A DNA stretch of 64,000 nt, from positions 451,441 through 515,440 of the forward strand of contig NZ_JACIAY010000003.1 in NCBI RefSeq assembly GCF_014194975.1, written 5' to 3'. The position numbers and the translations under genes are program-made. Position 1 is the stretch's first letter, and every line of letters starts with the position of its first letter. The stretch is from Sphingomonas sp. BK580. Lineage in GTDB: Bacteria; Pseudomonadota; Alphaproteobacteria; Sphingomonadales; Sphingomonadaceae. A model generated the notes under the pieces. It saw nothing but the letters and a program-made list of their open reading frames with translations, was not told the origin of the DNA and ran no database searches. Below, one piece after another: positions 28,260 through 37,800 of the stretch.

Positions 28260-28766
28260 GTTCATCTCGCCGCTCAAGCCGCCTTGGGCGTTCCGTGCAA
28301 CTGAATTGGGGGCCACCTCACATTGCGAGCTGCAGTCTTTGCCCGGTACGTAGGCCGACCGCTGCCGGACCACGCGCAGTTCGCTGGGGCGGCCTCCACA
28401 CCCCACCTCCGGCTCCTCAACGGAGGGCCGACAACGACAGTCCCCTTTGCAACGCAGAGGAGAGACTCGTCCGTCGTCCTTCCGAAACCGCAGATCGGCA
28501 CGATCATGGCCGGATTGCGCCCGTCGACCAGCATGACGAATTCGCATGTTCGCAAGCCGAGGGCCTCAGCCACGTTCTCGTCAAGGTTGAAAGTCTTCGG
28601 TCACCATCGACCGTGCCTTTAACCTGTAAGGAAATGAGCCGGTCGCCGCGTAGGCGAGTGCGGCGCTTCATGCTAAACAGTCACGTCGCCGGCCTCGAAC
28701 GAACAAGTTAGCGCACCAAGCGCTCAGGTCTGTTTTGGTTCCGCGTTATATACAGGGAGCCTTCTG
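28260..28766. other. Gap between the IS and the zincin gene
   Basis: About 507 bp. It starts with the displaced end of repeat copy 4. A minus-strand frame at 28274-28573 (for example CEFVMLVDGRNPAMIVPICG) looks weakly protein-like but has only an internal GTG and no ribosome-binding site, so I do not call it. Confidence 0.45.
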
Positions 28767-30110
28767 ATGGTCTGCGAACGACAGAAACACGCATTCGAAA
28801 CGGCGCGCGACCTCTTGGACGACCTCAAGGCGCAGTGCCACGACGGCATACGGGGCGCCTGCGGGCAAATCGCGGCAGCAACGAGGCGCCTCGCCGAGGC
28901 GAAAAGCGCCTATGAGACGTGCATGGCGTCGGCTCCACCGCCGCCACCACATCCTCCTCCTCCGCCACCTCCTCCGCCGCCGCCGCCGCCGCCGGACCCA
29001 TGCGCCGAACTCGTCGCGCGGGTGGCTGATCTCGAAGGACAGGTCGACGATTTGCAGGAGCTCTGCCGAAGCGGTCAGCGGCAGGCGTGTGCCCGAATAG
29101 CCGGCGTGCAGATGGAGCTGTCACGAACGAGACAGGCTCTTCTGAAGTGCCAGTATCCCTTTTCCCACCGGATCGTACGTCGCGGCGATGCCACGCGGGT
29201 GGAACCGTACAAAATCCTCATCATCGCAAACCCCGTCCTGCTGAGGCATCCGGCCGAAGGATCCGACAGCTACTCGGCGGATCCGATCATCGGCGACGAA
29301 GCGATGTTTAACTCGGCGGTCGACTACATCAACGCCTGCCTCTTCGGAGAGATGACGAGCGTCCGACCGGACGGCGGCGTGGCGACGCAAGCGGAGCGGC
29401 TGCTGTGGGATCCGAGCGTCGGCGGAAGCATCTGGGTGGAGTCGCTCTTCCTTCGCATCGCTCCGACTGACGCGGCGCACGCGCTCGTCGAGGAATTGTG
29501 GGCGTCGAACATCATCTGCCCCATCCAGGAAAACTACGACGCCCTCGCCCGCGCGTTCGGCATCGTGGCCGATGTGATCTTCGCCGTCTCCGGATCAGCG
29601 ACGCACCGTCGCGCATCCGCCTTCGAAGCGCAGGACGATGAAACCCGGGACGGCGTTCCCTTCACCTTCGACGGCGCGGTCTACCACCATTGGCGTCGGA
29701 ACCTCGTGCCAGGAGCCGTGGCCATCCACGCGACCGCGAGTTCGCTGACTGCCGCGCATGAATTCGGCCACGCGGCGTCCAGCGCCTCGGACGGCTTTGT
29801 CTGCGACCTGTACACGGACGCGGCATCGGATCGTCCGGTCACGATCAACAAGAAGTCCGCGCGACCGATCCCGGGCACGTTCGCCAACCTCGACGGAGTG
29901 GACTTCGCCAGCGACCAAGCCCGTGATGGGCTCGGCTACCCGCCGGATTGGACGAGCTACCACTGCGCGCTGGTCAATCAGTCGCGCACGGCGCTGATGG
30001 ACCAATACAAGGATCCCGGCGAACTCGCGGATCAGATCCAGAGCCAGCATGACCAGATAACGCGACGCTTCCTGCTCGACCGAATCGCGGCGAAGGCAGG
30101 AAGAGGCTGA
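28767..30110 (+). CDS. Zincin-like protein with duplicated Cys helices and polyproline linker
   Basis: 447 residues. The ATG follows CAGGGAGCC by 8 bases. Residues 1-54 and about 76-128 are two related helical hairpins with matching cysteines (CHDGIRGACGQIAAATRRLA; CRSGQRQACARIAGVQMELS). Between them is a run of about 20 prolines broken by one His. The C-terminal domain (from about 140) includes ILIIANPVLLRHP and the zinc site HEFGH (His331-His335) in SSLTAAHEFGHAASSASDG. There is no signal peptide and no known family. The HExxH motif suggests a metallopeptidase. It opens the 28.8-42.5-kb hydrolase/lectin block. Confidence 0.75.
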   Translation: MVCERQKHAFETARDLLDDLKAQCHDGIRGACGQIAAATRRLAEAKSAYETCMASAPPPPPHPPPPPPPPPPPPPPDPCAELVARVADLEGQVDDLQELCRSGQRQACARIAGVQMELSRTRQALLKCQYPFSHRIVRRGDATRVEPYKILIIANPVLLRHPAEGSDSYSADPIIGDEAMFNSAVDYINACLFGEMTSVRPDGGVATQAERLLWDPSVGGSIWVESLFLRIAPTDAAHALVEELWASNIICPIQENYDALARAFGIVADVIFAVSGSATHRRASAFEAQDDETRDGVPFTFDGAVYHHWRRNLVPGAVAIHATASSLTAAHEFGHAASSASDGFVCDLYTDAASDRPVTINKKSARPIPGTFANLDGVDFASDQARDGLGYPPDWTSYHCALVNQSRTALMDQYKDPGELADQIQSQHDQITRRFLLDRIAAKAGRG

Positions 30111-30147
30111 CTGTCAGAAACGCCGGCTTGTGAGGAGGACCGACGCC

Positions 30148-30393
30148 ATGGTGGAACCGCTATCGACCGCCGAGCGCGAGGCGATGAAACGCAACGGCCG
30201 TGGCGTGACGGACGCCGAAATCGACGAATACGAGACGCTCATTCGCGAGCAGCAGCGCAGCCGATCGCACTTCAACCGTTTGAGCGATCACGCGCGCGCG
30301 GCCCCGCTTCGAGCGGGGCGAGTCGAGGAGCTCTTCCGGAAGCTTTACGGAAAAGAGCCGGGCGAAGCAGCAGCCAGCGGGCCAGGCAGCTGA
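30148..30393 (+). CDS. Small hydrophilic protein downstream of the zincin
   Basis: 81 residues from an ATG at 30148, with GAGGAGGACC upstream. The sequence (MVEPLSTAEREAMKRNGRGV, TDAEIDEYETLIREQQRS) is helical and charged. It lies 37 bp after the zincin gene on the same strand, so it is probably co-transcribed and could be its partner or inhibitor (inference). Confidence 0.6.
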   Translation: MVEPLSTAEREAMKRNGRGVTDAEIDEYETLIREQQRSRSHFNRLSDHARAAPLRAGRVEELFRKLYGKEPGEAAASGPGS

Positions 30394-30779
30394 ACCAAAA
30401 CACCTGGGCCCACAACGAACATACCCCGTTAGATGCCCTAACGCCAGCATCGCGACGGCCCGTCAGCGACGATCTGTTATGATCCCGCAGCAAGTTTGAT
30501 CAAGGTGTAAGTAAAATCGGCCAAGGCAGCTGGCTCAGCACGAACTGGTGCTTGCGTGCTTCATGATCTCGTGAGAGCCTGAGCTCGCGCCCTCCAGTTT
30601 CGATGTACGGCCGGCAAGGACGCATCAGTACGCGTAGCCCGCCCTAAGCATCCCTGTTGGCACTCGCCACCGGCGCAGTGGCGCCATGTGACGCGAATGG
30701 CTGGTGGTTCGAGGGCGCTCTGAAAGTGCTTGAGCGCTCAAGATCGGAATGGGAACGATCAGCGACGGCGGAGACTTCG
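30394..30779. other. Gap ahead of the hemopexin-zincin gene
   Basis: About 386 bp. No gene is supported; the frame of the next gene extends back to 30657 but without a ribosome-binding site. A promoter for the downstream gene is expected here, but no clear box was recognised. Confidence 0.4.
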
Positions 30780-32072
30780 ATGGCAGAGCATTTGGTCGAT
30801 GCGGCACTTCGCGTGCCCGACGGCGGTCGCGACGCCGCCTATTTCATCGTTTCGGATCGTTATGTCGTCTGGGACTGGGCGGACGATCGCTGCCGGGACG
30901 GCGTGCGAGCGCTCGCTGCCCTCCGTCCGCCGGAAGGCTTCTTCGCCGCCCCGCCGCTGGCACCGACGCCTCCCGGCGCGTCGATCGACACGGCGCTGCG
31001 CGGCAAGGCCGGCTTCGACGGCTTTCACTACCTCTTCTCCGGCTCGCGGTACGTGCGCTTCACGACCCTACCCGCCGTGACGTTCGATCCGGCGTCGATC
31101 AGCGATGCGTCGGCATGGCAGCTGCCGTTCGCGCGGGTCGACGCCTCATTTAACGGGGCACTGAACCGCGACGATTTCTGCTACTTCTTCAGCGGTCCGA
31201 GCTACGTACGCTATAGTTGGTCTGCCGATCGACCAGACGGTGGCGCTAAGCCGATTTCCAACATGATCGGCATACCGACTGCGTTCGCTGGCGGGTTCGA
31301 TGCCGGGGTGGACGGTGGCGGATCCTTCGCAGACGCCAGCTACATGTTCCGAGAGGACCGCTACGTGAGGTTCGACTGGGTGGCCGGAGCCGCCGAGCCG
31401 CATGGCAATCCCGACCAGCCGGTGCAGGGGAACTGGGTCGGCCTTGCGGAGATGCTGGCCGCGGCGAAGGCGACGTCGATTGCACTGACCTGGCTTGTGA
31501 GCGCCCGCGGGCAGGTCGCGGCCTACCTGGACGCGCTGAACGGCACCGGCCTTCCGCAACCGATCGTCGCGGCGGCGCTGGCGACGCACTTCCACGCCGG
31601 CCCGCTCGATGCCCTGACGCTCACCCAGGTAGGCGCCAATCTCGCCGCGATCCAGACGACGCTGGCCAACGAGCAGACGATCCGCTTCCGCACGGACGCG
31701 GAGGCGGTGGCCGATGGCGCGGTCGCCATCGACTCCGCTTACACCTGGCCGCTACCCGTCACGACCGCCACCCGGATCAATGTCACGGGCAACTTCCTTC
31801 GTCGCAGCGAGGACAATCGCGTGCTGAGCGTCATCCATGAGGCATGGCACGCGAACGACGACCTCAGCGCCTCCCGCACGACCCACATCCCCGAATGGTA
31901 TGTGACCGCGCCCGTCGCCGCGTTGTTCGGCATGGTCTTCCAGGCGGACGATCCGCGATATGCCACTCGCTACGACCTGATGAGCACCGCCGACGCCCTT
32001 CACGACCCCGCCGCCTACGCGACCTTCGCGCGTCACCTCGCCTTTGGCGCCGACAGCAGGGCGCTGCCGTGA
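30780..32072 (+). CDS. Hemopexin-propeller protein with C-terminal HExxH (M35/aspzincin-like) domain
   Basis: 430 residues. The ATG at 30780 has a CGGAG nearby. Four hemopexin-like blades begin at about residues 20, 82, 133 and 187 (AAYFIVSDRYVVWDW, FHYLFSGSRYVRF, FCYFFSGPSYVRY, ASYMFREDRYVRF), enough for a complete four-bladed propeller. The C-terminal domain carries HEAWH (353-357) and a tail (ALHDPAAYATFARHLAFG) like the closing segment of deuterolysin/M35 peptidases. The likely role is a peptidase targeted by its propeller. There is no signal peptide. Bacterial hemopexin proteins are known from Photorhabdus (photopexins). Confidence 0.8.
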   Translation: MAEHLVDAALRVPDGGRDAAYFIVSDRYVVWDWADDRCRDGVRALAALRPPEGFFAAPPLAPTPPGASIDTALRGKAGFDGFHYLFSGSRYVRFTTLPAVTFDPASISDASAWQLPFARVDASFNGALNRDDFCYFFSGPSYVRYSWSADRPDGGAKPISNMIGIPTAFAGGFDAGVDGGGSFADASYMFREDRYVRFDWVAGAAEPHGNPDQPVQGNWVGLAEMLAAAKATSIALTWLVSARGQVAAYLDALNGTGLPQPIVAAALATHFHAGPLDALTLTQVGANLAAIQTTLANEQTIRFRTDAEAVADGAVAIDSAYTWPLPVTTATRINVTGNFLRRSEDNRVLSVIHEAWHANDDLSASRTTHIPEWYVTAPVAALFGMVFQADDPRYATRYDLMSTADALHDPAAYATFARHLAFGADSRALP

Positions 32073-32093
32073 CGTCGCGCGACCCGCCGCGCC

Positions 32094-32621
32094 TTATTTC
32101 TCGCAGATCAGACCGAGTGCGTCGATCGCCGCGCCTGATCGGCCGTGCAGCCCGATCGCGCGACCGTGATCGCACCCCGTCGCATAGACCGGATACGGCG
32201 AGGAATGGCCGAAGAAGTAGAAGGTGGCGCTGTACGGCCCCGGCGAGCGCAGAACCGCCTCTCCCACCTCGCGACGATCGTTGCCGCACAGCATCTTGAC
32301 CGCCTTCACGAGCCGATTGTCGCTGCGCAGCGTCTGAACGATCATCGTGCTGAAGTACATGCCGCTGGGGCATGAGGCATCCCTTCGCTCTCCACGGCCG
32401 CCGGCACCATGCTGCACCTGGCCGTCGCAGATCGGCGCGATGAAGTTGATATAGGCCCCTTGGAGAGACGAGAGACCGGTCAGATGCGTGTTGGCCGGAC
32501 AGCGCAGCGTGAACGGCCGCCCACCCGCACCGCCCACCGCCCGACTGAAGCTCTCCTGAGCCGACGCCGGCGGCGGCATCAAGAGGAACGCCCCTGCCAA
32601 CAGGCCTAACCCGAGTCGCAT
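32094..32621 (-). CDS. Secreted Gly/Cys-rich beta protein (VMO-I/jacalin-like pattern)
   Basis: 175 residues with a clear signal peptide (MRLGLGLLAGAFLLMPPPAS, then AQ). A repeated pattern runs through the body: GGAGGRPFTLRCPANTHLTG with GAYINFIAPICDG, and near the C-terminus GCDHGRAIGLHGRSGAAIDA with LGLIC. Such GGxGGxPF...L.C...G...I..I..IC repeats suggest a beta-prism fold like vitelline membrane outer layer protein I. It is probably periplasmic or surface-located and disulfide-bonded. It lies on the opposite strand to its neighbours. Confidence 0.65.
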   Translation of the reverse strand: MRLGLGLLAGAFLLMPPPASAQESFSRAVGGAGGRPFTLRCPANTHLTGLSSLQGAYINFIAPICDGQVQHGAGGRGERRDASCPSGMYFSTMIVQTLRSDNRLVKAVKMLCGNDRREVGEAVLRSPGPYSATFYFFGHSSPYPVYATGCDHGRAIGLHGRSGAAIDALGLICEK

Positions 32622-32808
32622 TTAGAACTCCTTCTGGCCGAAGGTCATCGTGGACTCAGTGCATAGTCAATGCTGAAGTTTAGAATTTGTAAGTTACTGC
32701 ATCACTGCACATTTATCCAATAAACGCTCGAACGGGTGCGGTAGGCACCACGCCGCAGACGCCGTTACTACCGATCCTATCGGACGGGAGAACTTTGGGA
32801 GAACGCTC

Positions 32809-33498
32809 ATGCTTCTTCGCATCATGGTCGTGGCAGCCACGCTGATAGCCTCACCTGCCGCCGCCACCACGCTCGTCGCCGGATCCAACTCGCTAGAGGG
32901 CACGACAGGCGCGGCCGAACCGAAGCTCAACGGCGTGGTCCAGCAGGATACGGTCGATCCGTTCAGCCTTTCGGACGGGCACGGCACGCTCAACGCGTCG
33001 GTCCAGAGCAGGGTCGTGCTGTCCGTCGATGGCACCTACGACTTCTACTGGCGCGTTCGCGACATCACGTACGTCGCCACCGCACCCGGCGGCCCGCCGC
33101 TGTCGATCGGAGCGCTGAGGCTTGGCGCGTTCGGATCGGGGGTGTTGGGCGTCAACGCCAATTACCAGACGGACGGCCTCGGCGATCGCGGCCCCGACTC
33201 GGCGTACGTATTCCCGGACTCGCTGACCTCGATCAACTTCCGGTTCTCTACGCCGCTCGCGGCAGGGGAATCGTCCTACTTCATGTTCCTCGACACCGAC
33301 GCCACGTCCTACGCGCGGACGGCCGTGCTCGACCTGTCAGCGAGCGGCGCTCCGATCAGCCAGCTTCGCAGCACCTTCGGCCCGGTCGCAGCCGTGCCGG
33401 AGCCGGCGACCTGGGCACTCATGATCTCGGGCTTCGGCGCGGTCGGCGCCGCCCTTCGCCGGCAGCGCCGAGGCCGGGCACAGGCGTCCGCCCGCTGA
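32809..33498 (+). CDS. PEPxxWA-CTERM sorting-domain protein, exported
   Basis: 229 residues. GGGAGAA precedes the ATG. The signal peptide is MLLRIMVVAATLIASPAAAT; the middle is a beta-rich passenger (DFYWRVRDITYVATAPGG). The C-terminus has VPEPATWALMISGFGAVGAA followed by LRRQRRGR, a complete sorting signal. It is probably handed to an exosortase-like enzyme in the inner membrane. Function unknown. It is embedded in the hemopexin/lectin block. Confidence 0.88.
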   Translation: MLLRIMVVAATLIASPAAATTLVAGSNSLEGTTGAAEPKLNGVVQQDTVDPFSLSDGHGTLNASVQSRVVLSVDGTYDFYWRVRDITYVATAPGGPPLSIGALRLGAFGSGVLGVNANYQTDGLGDRGPDSAYVFPDSLTSINFRFSTPLAAGESSYFMFLDTDATSYARTAVLDLSASGAPISQLRSTFGPVAAVPEPATWALMISGFGAVGAALRRQRRGRAQASAR

Positions 33499-33589
33499 CA
33501 CGCGCGGGGTAGGTTGGCCGATACGGCGGCTATGATTTGGTTGAACGGACTGTCGGCTGATGCTGACGCCCTGGCAAAGGAGATCCCGG

Positions 33590-34768
33590 ATGGGAACCGG
33601 CGTCTACTTCTTCTCGAGCGGCACCTACCTGCGCTACGACCGTGCCGACGATCGCACGTCGGACGGTTACCCCAAGCCGATTGCGGGAAACTGGCCCGGG
33701 CTTGCCGAGGCCGGGATGAGCGACCGCGTCGACGCCGCCGTCAACTGGGAGAACGGGAAGCTGTACCTCTTCCGCGGCGGTTCCTACGTCCGCTACGATG
33801 TCGCGACCGATCGCGTCGATGACGGCTTTCCGCTGCCCATCGCGCAGGGATGGCCCACACTCGCAGGCGTGGGGTTCGCGGATGGCCTCGACGCCGCGGT
33901 GAATTGGGGAAACGGCAAGGCGTTCTTCTTCAAAGGCGGCTCGTACGTGCGGTATGACGTCGCGAGCGACCGGGTGGATGCGGGGTATCCCTTGTCGATC
34001 GCGGCGACGTGGAACGGGTTCGCCGCCGCCGGTTTCGGAGCCTCGCTAGACGGAGCGATCAACTGGGGCAACGGTCGCGCCTACTTCTTCAAGGGGGATC
34101 GATACCTCGCGTTCGACATCGCGGCGGATCGTGTGATGGACGGCTATCCCCTGCCGATCGCGCAGCAATGGCCCGGGCTGAGCCCGGGAGTGCGCGCGCC
34201 CGTCGACACGATGGATCTGGTGGACGAACTCTGGCTCGAGTCCGCCGAGGTGCGCCGAGCGCCGGTGACCGGGCCCCGCTTTGCACCGGTGCCGTGGCGG
34301 GGCGTGCTGCACACCACGGAGGGGGACGGCATCGACGGCGCGATCAACGAGTTCGTCGGAACCAACTTCTGGCCGCATCTCACGATCGAGCCGAACACCC
34401 ACCGCGTGCTGCAACACATCTCGCTGTCGGTGGGGTCTCGCGCGCTGTCGGACAAGTTCATGCCGGACAATGCCGCGCGCGCGATTCAGATCGAGATCGT
34501 GGGACGCGCCCAGAACACTCCTGATTGGAGCCAGGAGCAGCTTTCCTTCGTGCGCGACGTCATGCGTTCGGTCGAGGCGTTGGTACCGATTCCTCGCGTC
34601 TCCGATCGTCGCTTCCTCGACGCCAATGGTGTCAACGCCAATCCAACCAACCGTATGTCCCTGGACGAGTGGAAGCGCTTCTCGGGCTGGTGCGGTCATC
34701 AGCATGCGCCTTTGGAGGATCACTGGGATCCCGGTGGGATCGACATCGACACGTTGCTCGCGAGCTGA
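33590..34768 (+). CDS. Hemopexin-propeller N-acetylmuramoyl-L-alanine amidase-like protein
   Basis: 392 residues. AAGGAG lies 8 bases before the ATG at 33590. Four hemopexin blades start near residues 4, 58, 108 and 163 (GVYFFSSGTYLRYD, KLYLFRGGSYVRYD, KAFFFKGGSYVRYD, RAYFFKGDRYLAFD). The rest is an amidase_2/PGRP domain: GVLHTTEG (His about 241), WPHLTIEPNTHRVLQHI, and CGHQHAPLEDHWDPGGID near the C-terminus, giving the expected zinc-binding histidines. It should cut the amide bond between muramic acid and the peptide stem in cell walls. There is no signal peptide. The propeller-plus-enzyme layout mirrors the 30780 gene. Confidence 0.85.
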   Translation: MGTGVYFFSSGTYLRYDRADDRTSDGYPKPIAGNWPGLAEAGMSDRVDAAVNWENGKLYLFRGGSYVRYDVATDRVDDGFPLPIAQGWPTLAGVGFADGLDAAVNWGNGKAFFFKGGSYVRYDVASDRVDAGYPLSIAATWNGFAAAGFGASLDGAINWGNGRAYFFKGDRYLAFDIAADRVMDGYPLPIAQQWPGLSPGVRAPVDTMDLVDELWLESAEVRRAPVTGPRFAPVPWRGVLHTTEGDGIDGAINEFVGTNFWPHLTIEPNTHRVLQHISLSVGSRALSDKFMPDNAARAIQIEIVGRAQNTPDWSQEQLSFVRDVMRSVEALVPIPRVSDRRFLDANGVNANPTNRMSLDEWKRFSGWCGHQHAPLEDHWDPGGIDIDTLLAS

Positions 34769-34883
34769 ACACCCCGACTTCGGGGAAGGCAGTGAGGATG
34801 GAACGCCGCGCGGCAGATCGCGGACAAGCGGATGTCGGCAGAGTGTGATCTGGCGCATGGAGCGCCACGTGGGAGGAACGGGC

Positions 34884-37800
34884 ATGCCACGCTTCGACCA
34901 GCCGGGGGTTGCCTCATGGGGACCGGACCGCCTCGACGTGGTCCTGCGTTCAGCGTCGAGCACCCTGCTCCACGTCTTTCGGGAGGGCGCGACCACCACG
35001 ATGCTGGACATGGGTGGCGCGATCGCCGGCGCGCCGATGGCGGTGACCCGGGGAGCGGAGCGCCTCGACGTGTTCGCACGCGACTTCAACCAGAGGCTGC
35101 TGTGGTGGAGCTGGTCGAAGGAGGCGCGCGCTCTCGTCGGCCCACGCGCCCTTCCTGGATGCATCGCCTCGGATCCGGTCGTGGTCGCGCTGGGTACGGA
35201 ACGGATCATGATCTTCGCGCACAGCATCGATGGGCCGCTACGCTATTGGGCGTCGAGCGTCGACGACCAGGGCGCCGAGGATTTCGGCCCGCCTCGGATC
35301 AAGGACGAGGATCCGATCGCACGCCCGGCGATCGTGTCGCGCTCTCCCCACGGCGTGGACGTGGTCGTCGGGGTCGGTCACAGCGGCACTCCCGAGTGGT
35401 GGAAGTACGTCGACGGGGCCTGGAAGGCGCCGGTCCTTCTGCCTGGCGAGATGCCCGAAGCGCCGACCATGCTGACGTCTATCTCAAGTAGCGGCAACTT
35501 CCCGCGCCTGGACGTCTACGTGCGAGGGCAGGATGGGAGATTGAAGCACTGGGGCTTCGGCTTCTTCCATGCTCCGGGCTCGCCGAGTGGCTGGTTCGGT
35601 CCGGAGGCCAGCGTCCCCGAACCGTTCCTCACCAAGCCGTTCCCCATCACCACTGGCGACGACAGCATCGAGCTGCTCGCGCGCGGCGGTGACGGAACGC
35701 TGGTACACTGGTCGTGGGACGCCCGGGCACGGGCCTGGGGGCGACTTCAGCCCGGCGGGGAGGCGCTCCAGTCCGACCCGGCGGGCGTCTCACGCGCGGC
35801 GGGCACGATGGACGTGTTCGCCTGGGCGGGCGACCGCTCGCTGCACCATTGGACCTTCGCCGCCGGCACCTGGGCCGTCGAGCAATGGACGCTCGATGTC
35901 GTGCGCCCCACGCCATTGGAGGACGAGCTCGCCGCTGGCCTGGATGACACGCCGCCGGAATATCTCATCGTGCGCGCGGCTGATCAGCTCGTCCTCGGCC
36001 TGACCGCGCCGGGCTTCGTGCGCGACCCCGATGGGGCCCGATTGATCGCGCAGGATCCGGACGCGCGGCTGATCGTGACCTTCCCACCCCAGCATGTGGT
36101 GGAGGGGGTCGTAAACGGCGACGACTCGTTCCCGCCGGCTGCCGTCAGCCCCTCGCGACTGTCCGGCCCGAGCCGCATCGGCTTCACACCGGCGGCCGGC
36201 ACCGTCGTCGGGCTGTCCACGACAGGCATCCTCCAGGCGCTGACCACCGCCACGGTGAGCGTTGATCCCATCGTCACGCGCGTGGAACTGCCCTTTGGCC
36301 TCGCCTTCACGCCGGGAGCACGCAACGCCGAGATCCACGCGAAACATCCCATCGAGCCGCTCGACGTGGCGGGCGCCAACACCCTGTGGCGCACGGACCT
36401 GCACGCCGATAATGCCGGAGACCTCGGCTTGATGCACGTGGTGGCGGGCCGGACCGACGTCTTCGAACCGCCACTCGGAAAGGCCGAACGCTTCTTCATC
36501 AAGGTCCAGACCGAACCGGCTCTTGCCCGGCGCGTCTCGCTGACCAGCATCGGTGGGTCGCTCGACGCGACCGGGCGCTGGCCGCACTTCTCGTGGGACC
36601 AGCGCATCGTCCTCGGTCGCGATCAGGAGGTCCGGACCGCGGTGGAGGGCGTGCTTTTCCCGACTGGGCATCGCGCCGTCTACGAGCAGGTCACACGACG
36701 CAGCGGCGGCGAGGCGACCGCGGTGCTCCGCAAATCGAGGCAGCTCATCGTCCTTGAGCCCGTCCGCCGCCACGGCGACGCCACCTCCACGCCCGCGCTG
36801 ATCAACAGCTTCCCGTTCGATGGCGTCGAGATCATGACGAGGCGCTTCACGGATATGGATGACGCGTCGTGGCACACCGTCCCCCGCGAGGCGCTGACCT
36901 TGGCCGAGGCCAATGACACGCTGGCGCAGATGGACGCTCAAGTGGCCGCGCTGACGCACGCAGTCTACGGCGGCGAAGGCGTGTACATGGGCGGTCCGGT
37001 CGTCGAGGATCGCGCCGCCGCAGGAGACGAGGCGGCATCCGAGTACGTCGGTTGGCAAGCGGCGCGCGCAGCGCAGAGCAGGATCGTCGACCTGATCGTC
37101 GAACTCGGCCTCGGGACGGAGGATCACGAGGTCTTCTTCCAGCCGCACACGGCCGGTCAGCCAGTTCCCTTCCCGATCCGCTGCTTCGGCGCTGGTCCCG
37201 ATGTCCACTTCAACTTGAAGATGTGGTTCGTCGCCGACATCGACATCGCCGGTGATCTGCGCGCGCCTCTCCACTCACTGGCCGATGCGCGCGTACTAGC
37301 GGCCGTTGAGCAGGCGCATGCCGAGAACGACGACGGGATCGTGGAGCTTCCCGGCGTGCCCATCGATCTGGCTCCCGAGCTTCCGGCGCAGATCGGCGTG
37401 ACCCGATCGGATCCCGCGGTCAACGTGCGCTTCCAGGAGGTACGCCGGCTCAACATCGTGGGGAATGCGCTGGATCGCGGCTTCCTGCCGACGCTCGGCC
37501 TCCCGCAGCTTCCCAACGTGCCACACCTTCCGGCCGATCCGCGCGCCTGGGCGGCCGAGGTAGGCATGGCGAGCCTGCGCTCGCTCCTCGACACCGATCC
37601 GGCCGTGCGCCTCCGCTACGCGGCCGACTATGCGGCGTCGCGCGTCAGCCAGGTTCCGTTCGGCATCCTCGGCCGGGTCGTGGCGGACGGGGCCGTCGAG
37701 CAGTTGAAGCTCAACTTCGCCGAGGCGAAGGATCGGGTCGGCGCTCTCGCGGCGCCCAACATGGTCGCGGACGGCATCTCCCGCGCGCAGGGCCTCATCA

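Noticed and set aside
28240..28260. GCTCCCGCGATTAC at the IS end resembling the leader core GCTCCCGCTTAC
   Set aside because: It is the subterminal inverted repeat of the IS, present in both IS copies, and is not followed by a small gene.
28925..28995. Run of CCx codons as a microsatellite or CRISPR-like repeat
   Set aside because: It is in frame within a well-supported gene and encodes a polyproline linker.
35790..37274. A 494-residue minus-strand frame in the lectin-propeller gene
   Set aside because: The plus strand has regular blade motifs and a ribosome-binding site; the antisense frame has neither.
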